A stretch of DNA of 64,000 nucleotides from Plectrocnemia conspersa. Its lineage: Eukaryota; Arthropoda; Insecta; Trichoptera; Polycentropodidae. The notes beneath the pieces were generated by a model. That model was given only the letters and a program-made list of their open reading frames with translations, searched no databases and had not been told where the DNA came from. Position numbers and translations under genes: made by a program. Below are positions 1-13,582 of the stretch, one piece after another (position 1 is the stretch's first letter; each line of letters starts with the position of its first letter). The DNA is taken from contig VTFK01000054.1 in assembly GCA_009617715.1 (NCBI GenBank), positions 682,001 to 746,000 on the forward strand. Direction: 5' to 3'.

Positions 1-58
1 GTATGAAGTTAAAATGACGAAACGCACAAATTTGTGCACACCGTACGCAATGTGTTAA
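1..58. mobile_element. TTAA-type (piggyBac-like) right terminus at window edge
   Basis: CACACCGTACGCAATGTG followed by TTAA at 55-58 matches termini at 24694-24697 and 25769-25772, and resembles the inverse of the end at 7403. The rest of the element would lie left of the window. Confidence 0.45.
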
Positions 59-2037
59 AATATATTTTTGTGGTAAATCTTGTTGTAGTGTTATGGGAAA
101 TTGATTTAATGAAATATTATCATAATCAATTTTAAGGTCTTGTAATATAATATCTGCGAAAAAGTGGTTTTATTTTTGGTGCATCTTTCGTTGGTTCGCC
201 ACATGGTTTCATAGTTTCTTATACGAAAAAAACGTGGATGCATTCGTCTGCCTTGAGGGTTTGACGAGGGTCTTAAGAACGCCCACCTGCGAAGTTTCGT
301 CTGTTGCATCTCGTTAGCTTGTAGGAAATGCATTTTTTTGTCGTTATTATTATAGTACATCTGACTTGCATTCTAAAAAATAAATTTATCTATAATAAAA
401 CAAGGCGGTTCAATGTTATATAAAATATACATAACTACTAAAATTTGAGGATCTAATTTTTCATAACAGGGTCTAAAATAAAATCAATGTTTACTTTGTC
501 AATGTGTGTGAGCTTGTATGTGCACATCCCAAAAACCCTCGGACGAAAAAGTATCCTGTCATGATATATTACTGTCAGAAAAACTCTCAACTCACAGTTG
601 CCGCCTGGATATGTTTGTGCTAGAATGCATCTGGTTTATATATATTTATGTTATTATTTCAGCATGTTTGCTAATATGTTTCAAACAATTTATGTTCATA
701 GTTATCATCGTCCATAATATTTATTAATCTAAAAGTTTAAATACTCTTCTTAGAATATACCATATCAATCAATTGTTATTAATTCTGAAATGGTGAATCA
801 TTATTTATGTACGTAGTGGTTCTCTCTTGATATTTTGAAACGATAAAGTGATTTTTTTTATCATCAAACACCTTTTACATTGACTGTACTTAACTGACGT
901 GACTAAGCCGAAAAACGTCTGCGCTACAACAAGAAAAAAATGTAAATACGAAGAGAAAAAAGATAAAAAAGCAAACGATGCAGTCCAGGTGAAAAAGAAG
1001 GTAGATACAGCGGACCCTTGTTTCCGAAATGTTTCTCAATATTTATCGTCGACAAGGAAAGCCTCTAGTCATTTTTTCTTCCCCTTTATAATATGAACTT
1101 TATTGCTGCCCAACTTTTAATTGGAACTGGATTGATCTCGACCCTTAATTTTAGTTAGCGATAAACTATTTTATTGTGTCGATGGCGTCGCACAATAAAA
1201 TGACAGCAACGCCGCGATGAAGTCATTAAGCCCTTCTTTATCCGCACCACAACTCGGCTTTTTTACGACAATCCTAAAATTTTATGGTGTACAATTTCAT
1301 ATCAATTTGGCCGCGTGAGATTCGGCGTGCCAGTTTTTGTGGTGTCCGTAATTTGGACGTCTCGAAAAGTGCTGGCATTTCGTGTACGTATGTACAATGT
1401 ACCTCCATACGGTTTTTATCACCGTTTAAATTCAATGTAAACATATCATCTTAACATTGATTATTAAATAAAACTGATTTAGCAACTGGGGATTAGTACT
1501 AAAGTTTCCAAATATTTGTTATAAAAAAAAACTAATAAAATGTATCAAGACTGTTGATTTTATTTAAAAATAATAGAACAATAAGTGTTTTTACAAACTA
1601 TTTTTTTTATAGTACATTGATAAAAAAAATTGTGGTTATAATTTAAAAAACCTTTTACAATTTAAGCAAAAGCAAAATACAAAAAACATTAAATTATTTA
1701 ATAATTACCAGTATTAAAGATCGAACTTAAAATCTATGCTTAGTATGCGTAAAAAATATTACTATAATTATCATATTGATGCGAACGAAATAAAAAAATC
1801 AATATCACTCAGAAAGTCCACAGCTGCACAATATTAACTTGGCAATATCAGTAATTTCTGAATATTCGGCAGTTAAAGTGTTCATTAATATTAACTTAAT
1901 AATACACAACTCTATATTTAGAGTTTGTCGGTTTTTAGTGATATTAGATTTTTTGAATAATTCTTAATATACTTTATGGATAGTTCTACATATATTCGAA
2001 TATCAGATAGTTGAACATCTGGCGAGTTTTTTATTAA
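59..2037. other. AT-rich stretch, no gene recognised
   Basis: Short open frames here (for example a Lys-rich one at 899-1096 and one at 518-727) lack homology I can recognise, and most lack splice or promoter context. A slightly GC-richer patch lies at about 1180-1400. Nothing else is supported. Confidence 0.5.
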
Positions 2038-2042
2038 ACTAT

Positions 2043-2132
2043 TTTGATTAATAAAATCAGTCATCGAGCTCTTTTTTGTTGAACTAGTTTGATTAATAAA
2101 ATCAGTCATTGAGCTCTTTTTTGTTGAACTAG
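2043..2132. repeat. 45-bp tandem duplication, in frame on the minus strand
   Basis: Two copies of a 45-bp unit (beginning TTTGATTAATAAAATCAGTC) start at 2043 and 2088, with partial copies on each side and one mismatch or so between them. On the minus strand the unit is read as a 15-residue repeat, TSSTKKSSMTDFINQ, within an open frame at 1918-2163. That frame has no ATG at its beginning, so coding is unproven. Confidence 0.7.
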
Positions 2133-2559
2133 TTTCATCAGTCAGTATATAATGTGTTTTCAATTATTCAGTTGTAAATTGTAACATAAAATTTACCGCT
2201 AGAAAAGCATTTATTGTTACAGTGAAAGTAATACGAAATAGTAATTGAAAAAGCTTGAAGCGAAAATCTTCACAACTTCCTGCATTCCGTTGCACAATCT
2301 TGATGGGTTTGAATTCCTCAATAATATAATTGAGCTTTCTTTATTCGGCTTAATTACGTAATTTAAATTATGTTTAAAAGAAAAATAAAGATAATGATTT
2401 CAATTCTATTTATTCAATTTTTCTGGTTCCAAATAGAGTCTATTTTATTCACATATGTAATATAAAAAAATATAGATGCAGCTATCATGCGGTGAAGTTT
2501 AGTCGGAGAGTCTTCGCTGTAGTGTCGAGTTGTATTATGGTCGGCTGTGATTTTTTGCA

Positions 2560-3056
2560 CGCCTGCTAAGAGGGGGGGGGGAGTAGGGGATAAATTCCCG
2601 GAGGCCGTTTACCTTGGAGGGCCCGATTCTAGAAAAAAAATCATAGCAAGAATATATTTATAAAAAAGTAAATTTTTTGAACGTTTAAAAAATATTAGAC
2701 ATGAATGGAAATATTCAAGGAATGTAAATTAGTGGCAGTAACTTTAAGGAAGAAGTAAAGGAATAATAAATAACGGTGCTAATATGTTGCTCTAAAATAT
2801 CTGAAACTTAATTTGACAGTGGTGAAACGTCCATTTCTTGTTCAAACCCAAACCTAACCTAATCTAAAATCTCTCAGGGGAAAATAAGCGCAAGAAGTAC
2901 AGATATAAAAATAAAAGAGGGCTGATCAAAGTATATTCAAACCGTATTTTGGTCAATAGGAGAGCGCAAAGACAATTATCACTTCTCAGAAGTCAAAAAT
3001 TCACGTCAAAAGCAATAAAATCGTGCCGGCGCCGTTGCAGTGGGAACGCTCGGTAA
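2560..3056. mobile_element. interspersed hairpin-tip repeat family, internally deleted copy
   Basis: It shares blocks with 5681-7128 and 27112-28580: AATCATAGCAAGAATATATT near 2640, the AAACCCAAACCTAACC block near 2845, CAAAGTATATTCAAACCG near 2928, and the tip GTCAAAAGCAATAAAATCGT near 3004. It ends at CTCGGTAACGAG. No coding frame. Confidence 0.65.
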
Positions 3057-3059
3057 CGA

Positions 3060-3400
3060 GCCTTCTCACTCCGACTAATTATTTAAATATGATTATTGAG
3101 ACTTACTTTTTGCTAATATTTTGAAGCATATTTGAGTATAAATATGTCTGAATGAAGATAAAAATGTACAAATAGTAAAAGGAGTTTTGTGTATGCAATG
3201 CCTGTTTTTGTTTACTTCGCCAGCCATCACTATCATAAAAAGGGGCGCGATTATTTCTCTGCTACATAATGTTAAACATATTTAAACAAATAATATGTAC
3301 GAATTTAAAAAAAAATTGGTTACTACCGGTCTTGTAATACCGGTAGTACCGAATCAATTTTTGTCCCATTACTGGTATTATTGGAATTTCATTGACTAAC
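3060..3400 (-). mobile_element. truncated copy of the hAT-like element at 19690-20605
   Basis: The blocks GAGACTTACTTTTTGCTAAT, TTACTTCGCCAGCCATCACT and ACCGGTCTTGTAATACCGGT match the left part of 19690-20605 in reverse complement. Only one end is retained. Confidence 0.55.
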
Positions 3401-3481
3401 ATTAAACATTACATTTTGTATATAAAATTAATCAAAAACGCAAAAGTGCGTGAATGGTTCGGGCATGTTTTGTTAAACTTT

Positions 3482-3552
3482 AGTTTGTGTATAACACAAT
3501 GTAATAAAATATACATTGCATATATTTTATTACATTGTGTTATACACAAACT
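3482..3552. repeat. perfect 32-bp-arm hairpin
   Basis: AGTTTGTGTATAACACAATG opens the left arm (3482-3513), and the exact reverse complement occupies 3521-3552 with a 7-base loop (CATTGCA). No mismatches. It could be a tiny MITE, a recent inverted duplication, or a transcribed hairpin. Confidence 0.9.
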
Positions 3553-5680
3553 GTTGTCAACTTAAATTCTTTTTTTTTTGGTCAGCCTAGATCGACACAA
3601 TTATGGTGAATTATTATATTAACTGAATGGTTAAAGTGAACTATATTTGTAATAAAAGCTATAATCATGCGCAGTACCAGATTATAGTTATGAATTAGTT
3701 TTCAAAAAATTAAAATATAAAATCAAGAAGATCATTATACCTTGCAGACTAAATTAATTATATGTTACTTTAATTTGTCAAATCTGCTTAAACTAAAGAT
3801 TCCAGTGAAAACATATTTAGTATCATTCTTAAATGACGTTTCGTTGAGACTAAATATAGAATGTTGTATTTTATTTTTATATGAAACAAGTTTCAAGTCT
3901 CATATTACAAAAGCTCTTGTTTGTCGAAAACACGATTGAATTCCAATAAAAAAGAATGCAAACTATAAAATTTAACGATCGATAAATAACATAAACGTTA
4001 TTTTTATTGAGAAATTTTACGATTGCCAATTTTTATCGAATATAAAATATGTTTATGCTAAACCACAATGTTTCCATAAACATGGCCTGTATAAATATCG
4101 CGAAATAACCATTTTTTCGTATAATAATAAGCATATTCCACGTGTAAATCATCTGATAAAGAAAAACATTTGCTTTTAAATTAATTTATTAACAACTCGT
4201 TGGCAAACTAGCGCATTATAATTAAATTCCGACATGTAATTTGCGTTATTATTTCGCGTGCAGTTAATAAATCGGTTTCGTGCGTTACATAACAACATAC
4301 GCCGGTTAACTTTTAACCAATCGACACACACGTAATAACATAACAGGCGGCAATTATCATATTTGTTGGATGATATATTGTTTTATTTTTTTCTCTACCA
4401 TTTCTCATTATTATGTATACATACCTAATAAAAAAATGTTAGTCCCACGGTGTTGTCGATTGTTGATCGTCAATAACGATTATTGACGCGGCCATTGCAG
4501 GTGATGAAGAGGACCGGGCCAGGGAAGCTGAACCATTTATCATCGTAGATAGAGAACGGTCAACGTCGCGGCGCAGACACCCCATTATTTATTTGTAGTG
4601 AAAATGTAATTGGTTCCGAACCAGTTCCGAAACGGCCGAACATTAAACATTCGGATAATTAAAAAAATGAAACGTGACGGCGCGGCGGGTCAAGTGCCCG
4701 GCGACCTTTGAGAGCCGCTGACGTTGCAAATTACTGGGGAGCACGAAACCTAATTACGGATCCTGGCTCTCTCGGGGTATAACGAGCGAAAAATTACGAG
4801 CTCGTTACCGCTGCGTTTATAAATAAGGGCGGCGAGAAGGTCGTTGTGTAGCTCGTAAGCGGACGTTTAGCGAAGGTGGCGCGTTTAAAAGTAGCACAGC
4901 AATGAATCTTTAATTTACATCCTTAAATAGTGATAATTTATATACGATAATGACATTTCAAAGATCTTAAATCAATACACATTTTACCTATACTCTTGAG
5001 TCATTCATCTATGGATATTCTAAAAAAAAAAAAATACTCTTATACGAACAGGGGGACGGCTGGACCCCAATTCCCTCGTATTCGGCTACAGTAGATTTTA
5101 GGTCTCAAAACAAAGGCTCTTAAATGCCATATTTTTGTTCTCAAAAAACATGAGAACCAACTTAAAACGGGATCGCACATATTTTAAAGGCTGAGGTAGA
5201 ATATGCCATAAAATCAAAAAATATCAATCGGAAATATGTACATAAAATATAATTAAGTTAAAAATATGGCAAAAATTATGTTTTAATTAAGTTAACTAAA
5301 AATTTCAGGCTAATGCCACATTTTAAGAATGCAATTTTTATATAGTTTTCTTCTGTATACGATCTACTTCTGATATATTGTTTGACTGTTTTGTGCTAGT
5401 TTCTCTCGGATTTTCCCGTTTTCGCTCGCTCATCGTATTTATTATTTGCTTAAATAAGTTTACTTAACCTAAAATATATGTGTACTTAATAATAAAACAA
5501 TGTTTAACGCAGAGTTAAATTATCGTGTACCATTACAATATGTTTAATAACTTGGTTTATTCAATAATTAATTAGTATAATTATTATACAAATTAGCAAA
5601 TCCAGTGTAAATAACAATATAAAAACTACTTCTTAATCAGCTTTGCCCATTTAATATGTTTTTTTATCGTAATTTATTTT
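3553..5680. other. spacer with a CpG-rich patch
   Basis: Mostly AT-rich with no recognised exon. From about 4440 to 4870 the sequence is much richer in CG and holds a TATAAATA near 4817 followed by a GC-rich stretch, which could be a promoter or enhancer. No open frame starts convincingly downstream. Confidence 0.35.
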
Positions 5681-7128
5681 TCTATTCATATCCCATTTTA
5701 ACGTGAACGGTTCTTCTTAATCCACATCTTCTTTATAAAATATAAATAATCCTCCAAAGGCCTGTCAAATTCCGGGGATCTCGAGACAAAATCATAACCA
5801 AAACTAAAATGAAAAAATATATTGAGCTAATTTCCAAGGGAACATCAAAAAAGATTTTTTTAAACACAGATGATAGTTTAATTTGTATAATTATTATACA
5901 AATTAGAGGGTACGTTTTTTTTGTAGGGGCCCGACTCAAGAATATATTTATAAAAAAAGTAAAAACTGACCACAAATAATGAATCTGAAATAAATTAAAT
6001 TACAATTGTTTGTGATGTATGTACTGATGTATTTCAGGTAGTTCCTGAATCAAGTTACTTCATACATACAAGAAAAAAGGAGTATCGATAATTTAATGTA
6101 GCAAAATAAATAAAAATACATTCAGTTTCATTTGGCTATTCTTAAAAAAAAATCTAGAAAAAACAGTTTCAAATTTATCACGAAAATATTTTTTTAAAAC
6201 ATGTCATCATATCGAAATACATTTTTACTATGAAAATATAAATTATCTGCAGTTGCTAGTAAAATTATATGATTTCCATTTTTCTATATGTGGTAATATA
6301 TATATTTACATACTTATCATTATTTCTTTACATGAAATGCAGTGAATGTGTATTTTTCAGTGTCACCAAACCAAATACATTTTCACCAGTAGTATTTCTA
6401 CTAGCGAAAATGTAATTTAACTAATAGATTATGTCTATAAAACTCAATTTGACAGTTGCGAAACAAAACAAACCCAAACTCAAACCCAAACCTAAACTAA
6501 CAAAATTATAGTTTTAAATCTTATAAGGTAAAATTCCAAAATAGAAATTAAGGCAACTCATCTCTCAGGGGAAGATAAGCGCAAGAATATGTAGACAGAT
6601 ATCGCATCTCACATTATTGCATAATTTTTCTGCATTTCGATGTTTTAAAAATATAAGAGGGCTGATCAAAGTATATTCAAACCGAATTTTGGTCAATAGG
6701 AGAGCGCAAAAAAACAATTATCACTTCTCAGAAGGCAAAAATTCACGTCAAAAGCAATAAAATCGTGTCGGCGCCGTTGCAGTGGGAACGCTCGGTAACG
6801 AGCGTTCCCACGGCGACGGCACGATTTTATTGCTTTTGACGTGGATTTTTGACTTCTGAGAAGGGATAATTGTTTTTTTGCGCTCTCCTATTGACCAAAA
6901 TTTGGTTTAGATTTGCTTTAATCGATTATCGATTACGATTTTATTGCTTTTGACCTGGACTGGAAGTTTACTATATGGCAACACTGTGCACCAAAGAAAA
7001 CTCGACTAATTATCAGTAGATATTTTTAATGCATAATTAAAATATTTCGCATAAAATATAATTTCAGAAAATATGTCGCAACGGTGATTCAATTTTTATA
7101 TTTATTTGTGGCATGGAAAGGGTTAACT
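5681..7128. mobile_element. interspersed hairpin-tip repeat, near-complete copy
   Basis: It matches 27112-28580 in opposite orientation from end to end, including AACGGTTCTTCTTAATCCAC near 5708 and GGCATGGAAAGGGTTAA near 7111. Arms at about 6661-6790 and 6800-6925 meet head-to-head around GGAACGCTCGGTAACGAGCG near 6796, so transcripts would fold into a long hairpin. No coding frame. Confidence 0.75.
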
Positions 7129-7402
7129 CGTATCTATTATTATTTATTCAATAAATTATATTATGATTTTAAAAATATATAAAATTATTTTTAGAGTAAG
7201 TTTTATGACAATATCATTAAAAATACGGATATTATCATTTCTTTAAAATAAAAACTCACACAGATTACATACAATTAAAAAAAAAAAAAACTAACGAAAT
7301 TGAAAATATATTCAGAACTAGTTTAAAGTCGATATGATTAAAACTATGTAAGTTACCGTGTACTCAAATGTCGTTATACTATATATATAAAAAAAAATGT
7401 AT

Positions 7403-7510
7403 TTAACACATTGAATGCCGTGTGCATAAATTTGTGAGTATCGTTGTTTTAACTGCATATAACAAAAACACACCGTAATGTTTTTATTTATAGCCTTAGC
7501 CAAAGATGCT
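7403..7510 (+). mobile_element. TTAA-type terminal repeat, left end
   Basis: TTAACACATTGAATGCCGTG is the inverse of the right-end motif seen at 1-58 and 25738-25772. No partner end nearby was identified. Confidence 0.4.
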
Positions 7511-10500
7511 AATAATATTATATTTACTAAACTAATTTAAAAAAAATAGATATTCGAAATTCCAGAGGTTCAAAACTCAGGTTTCAAGGCAGTGTTTACA
7601 TAAACATGCAGATTTTAGTGTTTTAAACGTCACAATGTTATATCGCAGAAAGGAATTTAAAAATGTTTCGCTCAAGAGATCTGCCTCAGATTCTCCACCA
7701 TTGTTGTGGATCGATCGTTGCGTCATAATTTAATTATAGTGTGCATTATTAGATGGATCGTTTCGCCGTCCAATTGTGGAAACGTTTCGCGGCGAACTTA
7801 GAACCGCTGGCGTCGGCATCTCGCCATTTGATCTAGCCAAAAGGAATTTGAATATGTTAAATGGGCTTTCTGTCTTGTTATTAGCCGTCGTGTGTTGTGT
7901 GCTGCGAGTCGGACGGACAGTTTACGTTTCTTAGTTTTTTCTTCCTCCTCCTAAGCCTTCCACCGATGGAAACGTTTAGATAAAGACTGATGGATGTTTG
8001 GTTATGATTAATGGACGAATTACCGCCGACGGACGCTTCTCGTTATATTGGAAACTCATTTCGTCTGTGGCGTGTGTACCGTACACGTGTAATTTTCTAC
8101 GGTATGCAAATGCTGTTTGGTACATACCACATACGTATGTATGCATGCATGTTCTTTTTTCTATTGATATGCGTGTACTTGTATGCATTCGCTTCGCGTC
8201 TGATGTCAGTGATTTGTCAACAACTGTTGACATACCTGATTAGTCGAAATAGCATCGTGTATTTACGTTTTGTGAATGTTTGCATGCAAATAACACGTTC
8301 CAAAAACGCTTCAATGTAAACATCTTATATATTGACTGGAAAGAACGAACTTGATATTTCAGTAAGAATGTGAATAAGATCATACAATATGAATTTAGAT
8401 GTAAAATGGAACGGAGGTTATGATCTATATACCAGAAGATTCGCAGTTTATGAATTATCCGACAGAGTATAGCTTAATGCAGTTTGGATTTAAACAAAAC
8501 ACACCTGTCCATTGTCTTGTTTAGGTTAGCTTCAGACCTAGAGGCGCACTGGGCGTGATCTCGCGACACCTTACCATCTCCTCGCGAGGTGCCGTCTGAG
8601 AATTTTGCTCGGTGTTCGGCAATAAATCTCGAAATAAACGAGCCAATTTACGAGTGGCTGTCTTCACTCGGCTGTAATACCTGGGCGTTGCCGCCGCTAA
8701 AATATGGCCGCGGTCGTGGAAAAAATCTTGCAAGCCAGTGGGCGGCTGGCTGGTTTTCCGTTCTTTTTTTTACGTCGCTGTACTCTCAGAACACGACCGT
8801 CGGATTATCCCGTCGAGAATTTGCATTGCGGGGACACACGAGCCCTTCTTCGTCTCGACGGTCAGGGACACAACAAAATATCATTTTGAGGAAGAACCTT
8901 ATCTGGGTTGGTGTTAGGGTTCTCAATCGAATTTTTAAGCCGAATTTCAACTATACGTATATTTGAAAAACATCTTAGAAAGAAACAATTTGTATACTTG
9001 AGCAATACAGGTAGTCGTTTTAGTGACTAGTGCCGTTCTAAAATTAATGATATTTTATGCGCATTTTTTTTTCGAAACGCGAGACAATGAAACGCTCCTC
9101 AACAAAAAAATATTTGCGAATAAAATGTTTGTGGTTGTGTTTACTATGACCGAATTCGCAGAATTTGTTCGTTAAAAAAATATGTTTAAAAGGCATACCC
9201 TTTATTATCGTTTAACGCTTATCTCAAAAACAGGTGTGCGTCGCAAATTTGTTGTTTCAAGGCGCAAATATTTTATTTCAATCAGTTCAATAATTCGACC
9301 GCGGCTTTTTTATTTCTAGTTATTAATTTATATGCTAATCCGCACAAAACAAAAGCTGATAAGGATCTGATCTTTATGTATTATATACCAAATTCGTTCT
9401 AAATATTATTAGCTATTTTATATACAATAAATTATTTTGTTAAATTAATTCAATAATAGCTGATCTTAATTCTGGTGATTTAAATTACATATAATTCCGC
9501 ATAAAACAAACGGTTTGAGTTAAAATAAAATTCACTTTGTCTTATTATTTTAAATAAACAACATAAACAAAAAATACAAGATTTTTTGAAAAATTGTCTG
9601 CGGTGTATTTTTTTAATTGTGGCAACATTGAGAATATAGAACCTAAGCAACAAACAAACATTAACGATTTATAACACGTAGAAGGGTTGTAATTTTATAT
9701 ATAAATTCACAAACCGGACAAGTTGCTCCACCCTGGAAAAAGCTGAATCCCTGATCAAAAAGTTTGTAAAATAATAAATTAAACATTTTTCTTTTGACGC
9801 CCTCACATGTTATGTTTTATGCATATTTTATAAAATTCAAAAAGCTTAACGATTAAAAAGGTAATTAATAAATAATTAAAATAATTATTATTATTTAATA
9901 TTTATTTTTTAAATAAATGTTATTTTAAATGCAATTATTTTTTTCACTAATTAATATCGGTAAAAAATTACAAATATATATCAATACTTTGTCTATTTTT
10001 AATTCAATATTCGAATACTTGAGAACTCAAGTTGCTATGGACACCTAAATAATGTATCGCCATTTTGATTGTACTACTCCTGTAGTGCATTTGGCGCAAC
10101 GCTTTTGGGTTATGTGGAAATAAAAGTACCATAATTAAATTTGTGAATTATTAGCAATCTACATTAAAAAAATAGGCCAAAAGTGCTAATATCTATTTAG
10201 TTTACTTAATACTTTTTGGAGATCATTTACCGGATATTTTACAATTTTTTTTCTTGAAGCTTGAAGCGTAGGGAATACAATTCATAGCATTCTCGACGTA
10301 GCATATCATGGAGCACATTTTGATTATACTAAGAGGTGGTGTCGGCAATCCATCGATTTTTTTAATATTCTGAATCAATTTTATAATTACTTATTTTATC
10401 ATTATGTAACATTACTATTTTCTACAACAGTGTGCATTTTCAGTCTAAATTTAAATAAAAAAAATGAAAAAATCAGTTTTTAATATCTTCTTTACTGAAT

Positions 10501-12805
10501 TGATCTAATTGATAAAAAAAAACATTTCTAATGATGCAGAAATATCCATAAGGTTGTAGTTCAAATTTGAGCATGAAATTATTTTAAGACAGTTTTATGA
10601 TCCTGTATTTTCACTGTTTTGTCAATAAAGTGTATACCTGCCATTCCGAAATATAAGAAGCACCCCTCCCGCTCTTTGGATTCATTTTTCGCCACTTTGA
10701 TCTGATCCGTATAAATTTATTTTACTCTCAACAGAATGCGTCACTTATTCTCAATACAAAATAGTCCAGCTTTTGTGTCTATTGGCCATTTTATGTGTTA
10801 ATCGCATTTATTTGGTTAATATCGGTTTTTTGCTATAAAGTATATGACGTCATACTAGTAAATAAAAGAGCAATAATGTGCATCATAGATTAATTTATTT
10901 TAATAAAATAACTGATTTAAAAAAAATATACAAAAATCTCTTTTTATACTTGTGGCCCACGGCTGTAGAAAGAAATGAAATCGTTGTGCTACTCATATTT
11001 GTCTGTTTTATCGCAAACTTTGCAAAAAAACCGAGTTAAATCATCCGAACAACCGAAGTATATTTTAACAATAACCTATGACAAACCTTGTCGAATGCCT
11101 TCTCAAAATCCGAAAGAGATTTAGTCACCGTTTTGGTGAAAGACAGATGGTTAGTAACAAAACTTTATATACATGTACTAAAAACATAACATAAAAGTAC
11201 GTAAATTTTAAATATTTCTACTGACAGTAAAGCTACTTTGAACTATAAATAATGTAATTATAGATTACTATTTATTCACAAATTTTATTTTAAATCTTGG
11301 GTTTAATACTGTGCAATGAATTAGAGCTATACATATTACTCGTATATCGTATTCCGTTGATTTATTACCCCTGAGTAACACCGATTGGCGAAAGTCAGTG
11401 CCACCAACCTGTCGACGCTCCGGCGAGACCTGCAATTATTTTTAAATAAACAATAAATTATCCAAGCTTGAAAGCTTTTCTCGCATATTAATAATAATTT
11501 TATGACGCGCCATGTTTGCGCAATCACAGCAGCAGTTGATTACAGTAAATTTTCTGGAAACATTAAAACAATTATTAGTTAAAACCGCTCGACTATAAAA
11601 ACGTTCTATATAAACAGACAACTAAAATTAATGTAATTTATTATTTTTTAACCATGTGATTTTCGACCCGAATTTGGGTGGTCGGTCCTTTCGTGTGGAT
11701 CGAGAACAAATATTAAAATTAAAAACTTGCTATTATACAACCATACAAAAGTTACCCATTCGAAGGACTGTACGCGTCGATGATAATAACAATAATCATT
11801 AGCCGACCCATCTACCTGCACAGTTCACCAACACCTGTGCCATCTTAAATCGCAAAAAATCCTCTTTAACCCCCTCACTGACCGTGTATAAGAAAAAAGG
11901 ACGAGATGAAAATAAAGCAGCGTCTACACGAGATCCTTTCGGTGCGCCATTTGCATTTTTACGACGGATAAACGCGATTCCAATTTATCCGGTAATAATT
12001 TTTATTTTTATCGCCAATATAATATTTATTTGTATGCAAATATGTGTGTGTATATAATATTGTGAATATATAATATACCAACATTTAATAAATGAAACGA
12101 TGACTTGCGATCGAATGGCGGCGGCTTCCATTAAAACCGTGAAATCTCTTGTTATAGAGATGATTGGTTGCCACGTTCTCTCCTTAGCAAGTTGCTGTGG
12201 AATGTGAGAAGAAATCAGACATACAAATACACATAAATATGTTTTATAATTATATTATATATACTATTGTTAATATGATTATAGATTAGTCGATCGTAAA
12301 CATTATTTTTTATCTGGGCTTTTGATGGGTTTGTTCGAATCTCGATATATAATTTATTATCTTTGCTAACTGCCAAATAAATTAGTTTTAGTGCCAGTTT
12401 TGGAAAGTTTACTGCGCAATATGGAAATTGGAAATCTATGCTTAAATATTTTAGCTTTTAAAGATAAAAAAACATTTTTAAATTTATTTGCAATCGAAGT
12501 AAAAATATTTTAAAAACAATTCCAGTTGCTGATAATGAGGATTACTTTATTGTCTGCAATGTATTATATATATACATCTAATATTTGTCTTTTTAAATGC
12601 ATCAAAAATCATTCTGAATTTCTTCGTTTTTGCATACAGATGTTATTTCTAGCCGAGATATTTACTATATCTATATTTAGAATAAGTTGTATGAAGCTAT
12701 CATACAAATTTATCAAAGTTATCATGTCCTCAAAAATCCACAAAAATGGCAAAAAAATAAAAATAACTTTTTTTTAAATACATATTTTTTAATGGATTTT
12801 GCCTC
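7511..12805. other. long stretch without recognised genes
   Basis: AT-rich, with CpG-richer patches at about 7680-8250 and 8520-8900. Overlapping open frames in these patches occur on both strands, which indicates composition rather than coding. Nothing homologous to the missing Frizzled exons was recognised. Confidence 0.4.
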
Positions 12806-12956
12806 TACAGGCGGCCCTCGACTTTCGCACATAATTGTTTCCTGAAAATGTGTGCGAATGTTGAATGTACAAAAGTCGAGGGAAGTAAAAAAAATTAAAT
12901 TGTGTGTATTTTAAAATATTTATTTATCAAGTAAATATAAGATGTTTAAGAGGCGT

Positions 12957-13190
12957 TTAAGTGGGGTTTGCGGGTGTTTCCTTTGAAAAGTTATCAAGAG
13001 TTAACTGTTTTCCACTATTCTTTTTCTTTTCTTCATATAGTATTTTATAACATGCTATGTTTTTATTTATCGCCCTACGCACTTGAGATATGCGTTCTCC
13101 ATTGGGATCACAATCTTCCATAATATTTAAAAAATTGTCAAGGTGCGTGAAGGCTTTATTCATATTTTTCATTGTTAAAGAGTTTTCCAA
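12957..13190 (-). pseudogene. Tigger transposase C-terminal fragment
   Basis: The frame has a helical segment (AFTHLDNFLNIM), then a short linker and KQLTLDNFSK, like the KQxTLxxF tail at the end of Tigger/jerky-type transposases. It stands about 400 bp from the N-terminal fragment within the same TIR-bounded element, with stop codons between. Confidence 0.5.
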
Positions 13191-13582
13191 AATAAACCTC
13201 TCATCTACATTAAATATTAGGCTAAAGAAATATTCTCCATCTTCAATAATTTTGGATAATTAAGAAATAAATTCTTTTGCAGCATCTTTATCCGCATCAG
13301 CCGATTCTCCAGTAAATTTAATATTATGAAAAGAATACCTCATTTTAAAATTGTAAAATCAACCGTTACTTGCTCGAAAAACCGTGTTAAAATCTTTTTT
13401 TAATCTATCCTTCCAATCTTTGTGCAAACTAAGAGCTTTTGTTTGAATAATTGAAATACTCAGAGGGACATCTTTTTGATGTTGGTCATCGATCCACAAT
13501 GACAAAGATTTTCCATTTCATCCATGTTTTTTTTGCTGTGTTTTTTTGGAAACATATCTTTAAAGATTGCAGAAATATATCT

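Noticed and set aside
2840..2870. CCTAACCTAA-like telomere-type repeat
   Set aside because: Only one or two units, and part of the interspersed family (also near 6480, 16670, 27815 and 46885).
7976..8966. Several overlapping open frames on both strands in a CpG-rich area
   Set aside because: They run antisense to each other, show no domain and no splice or start context; composition alone explains them.
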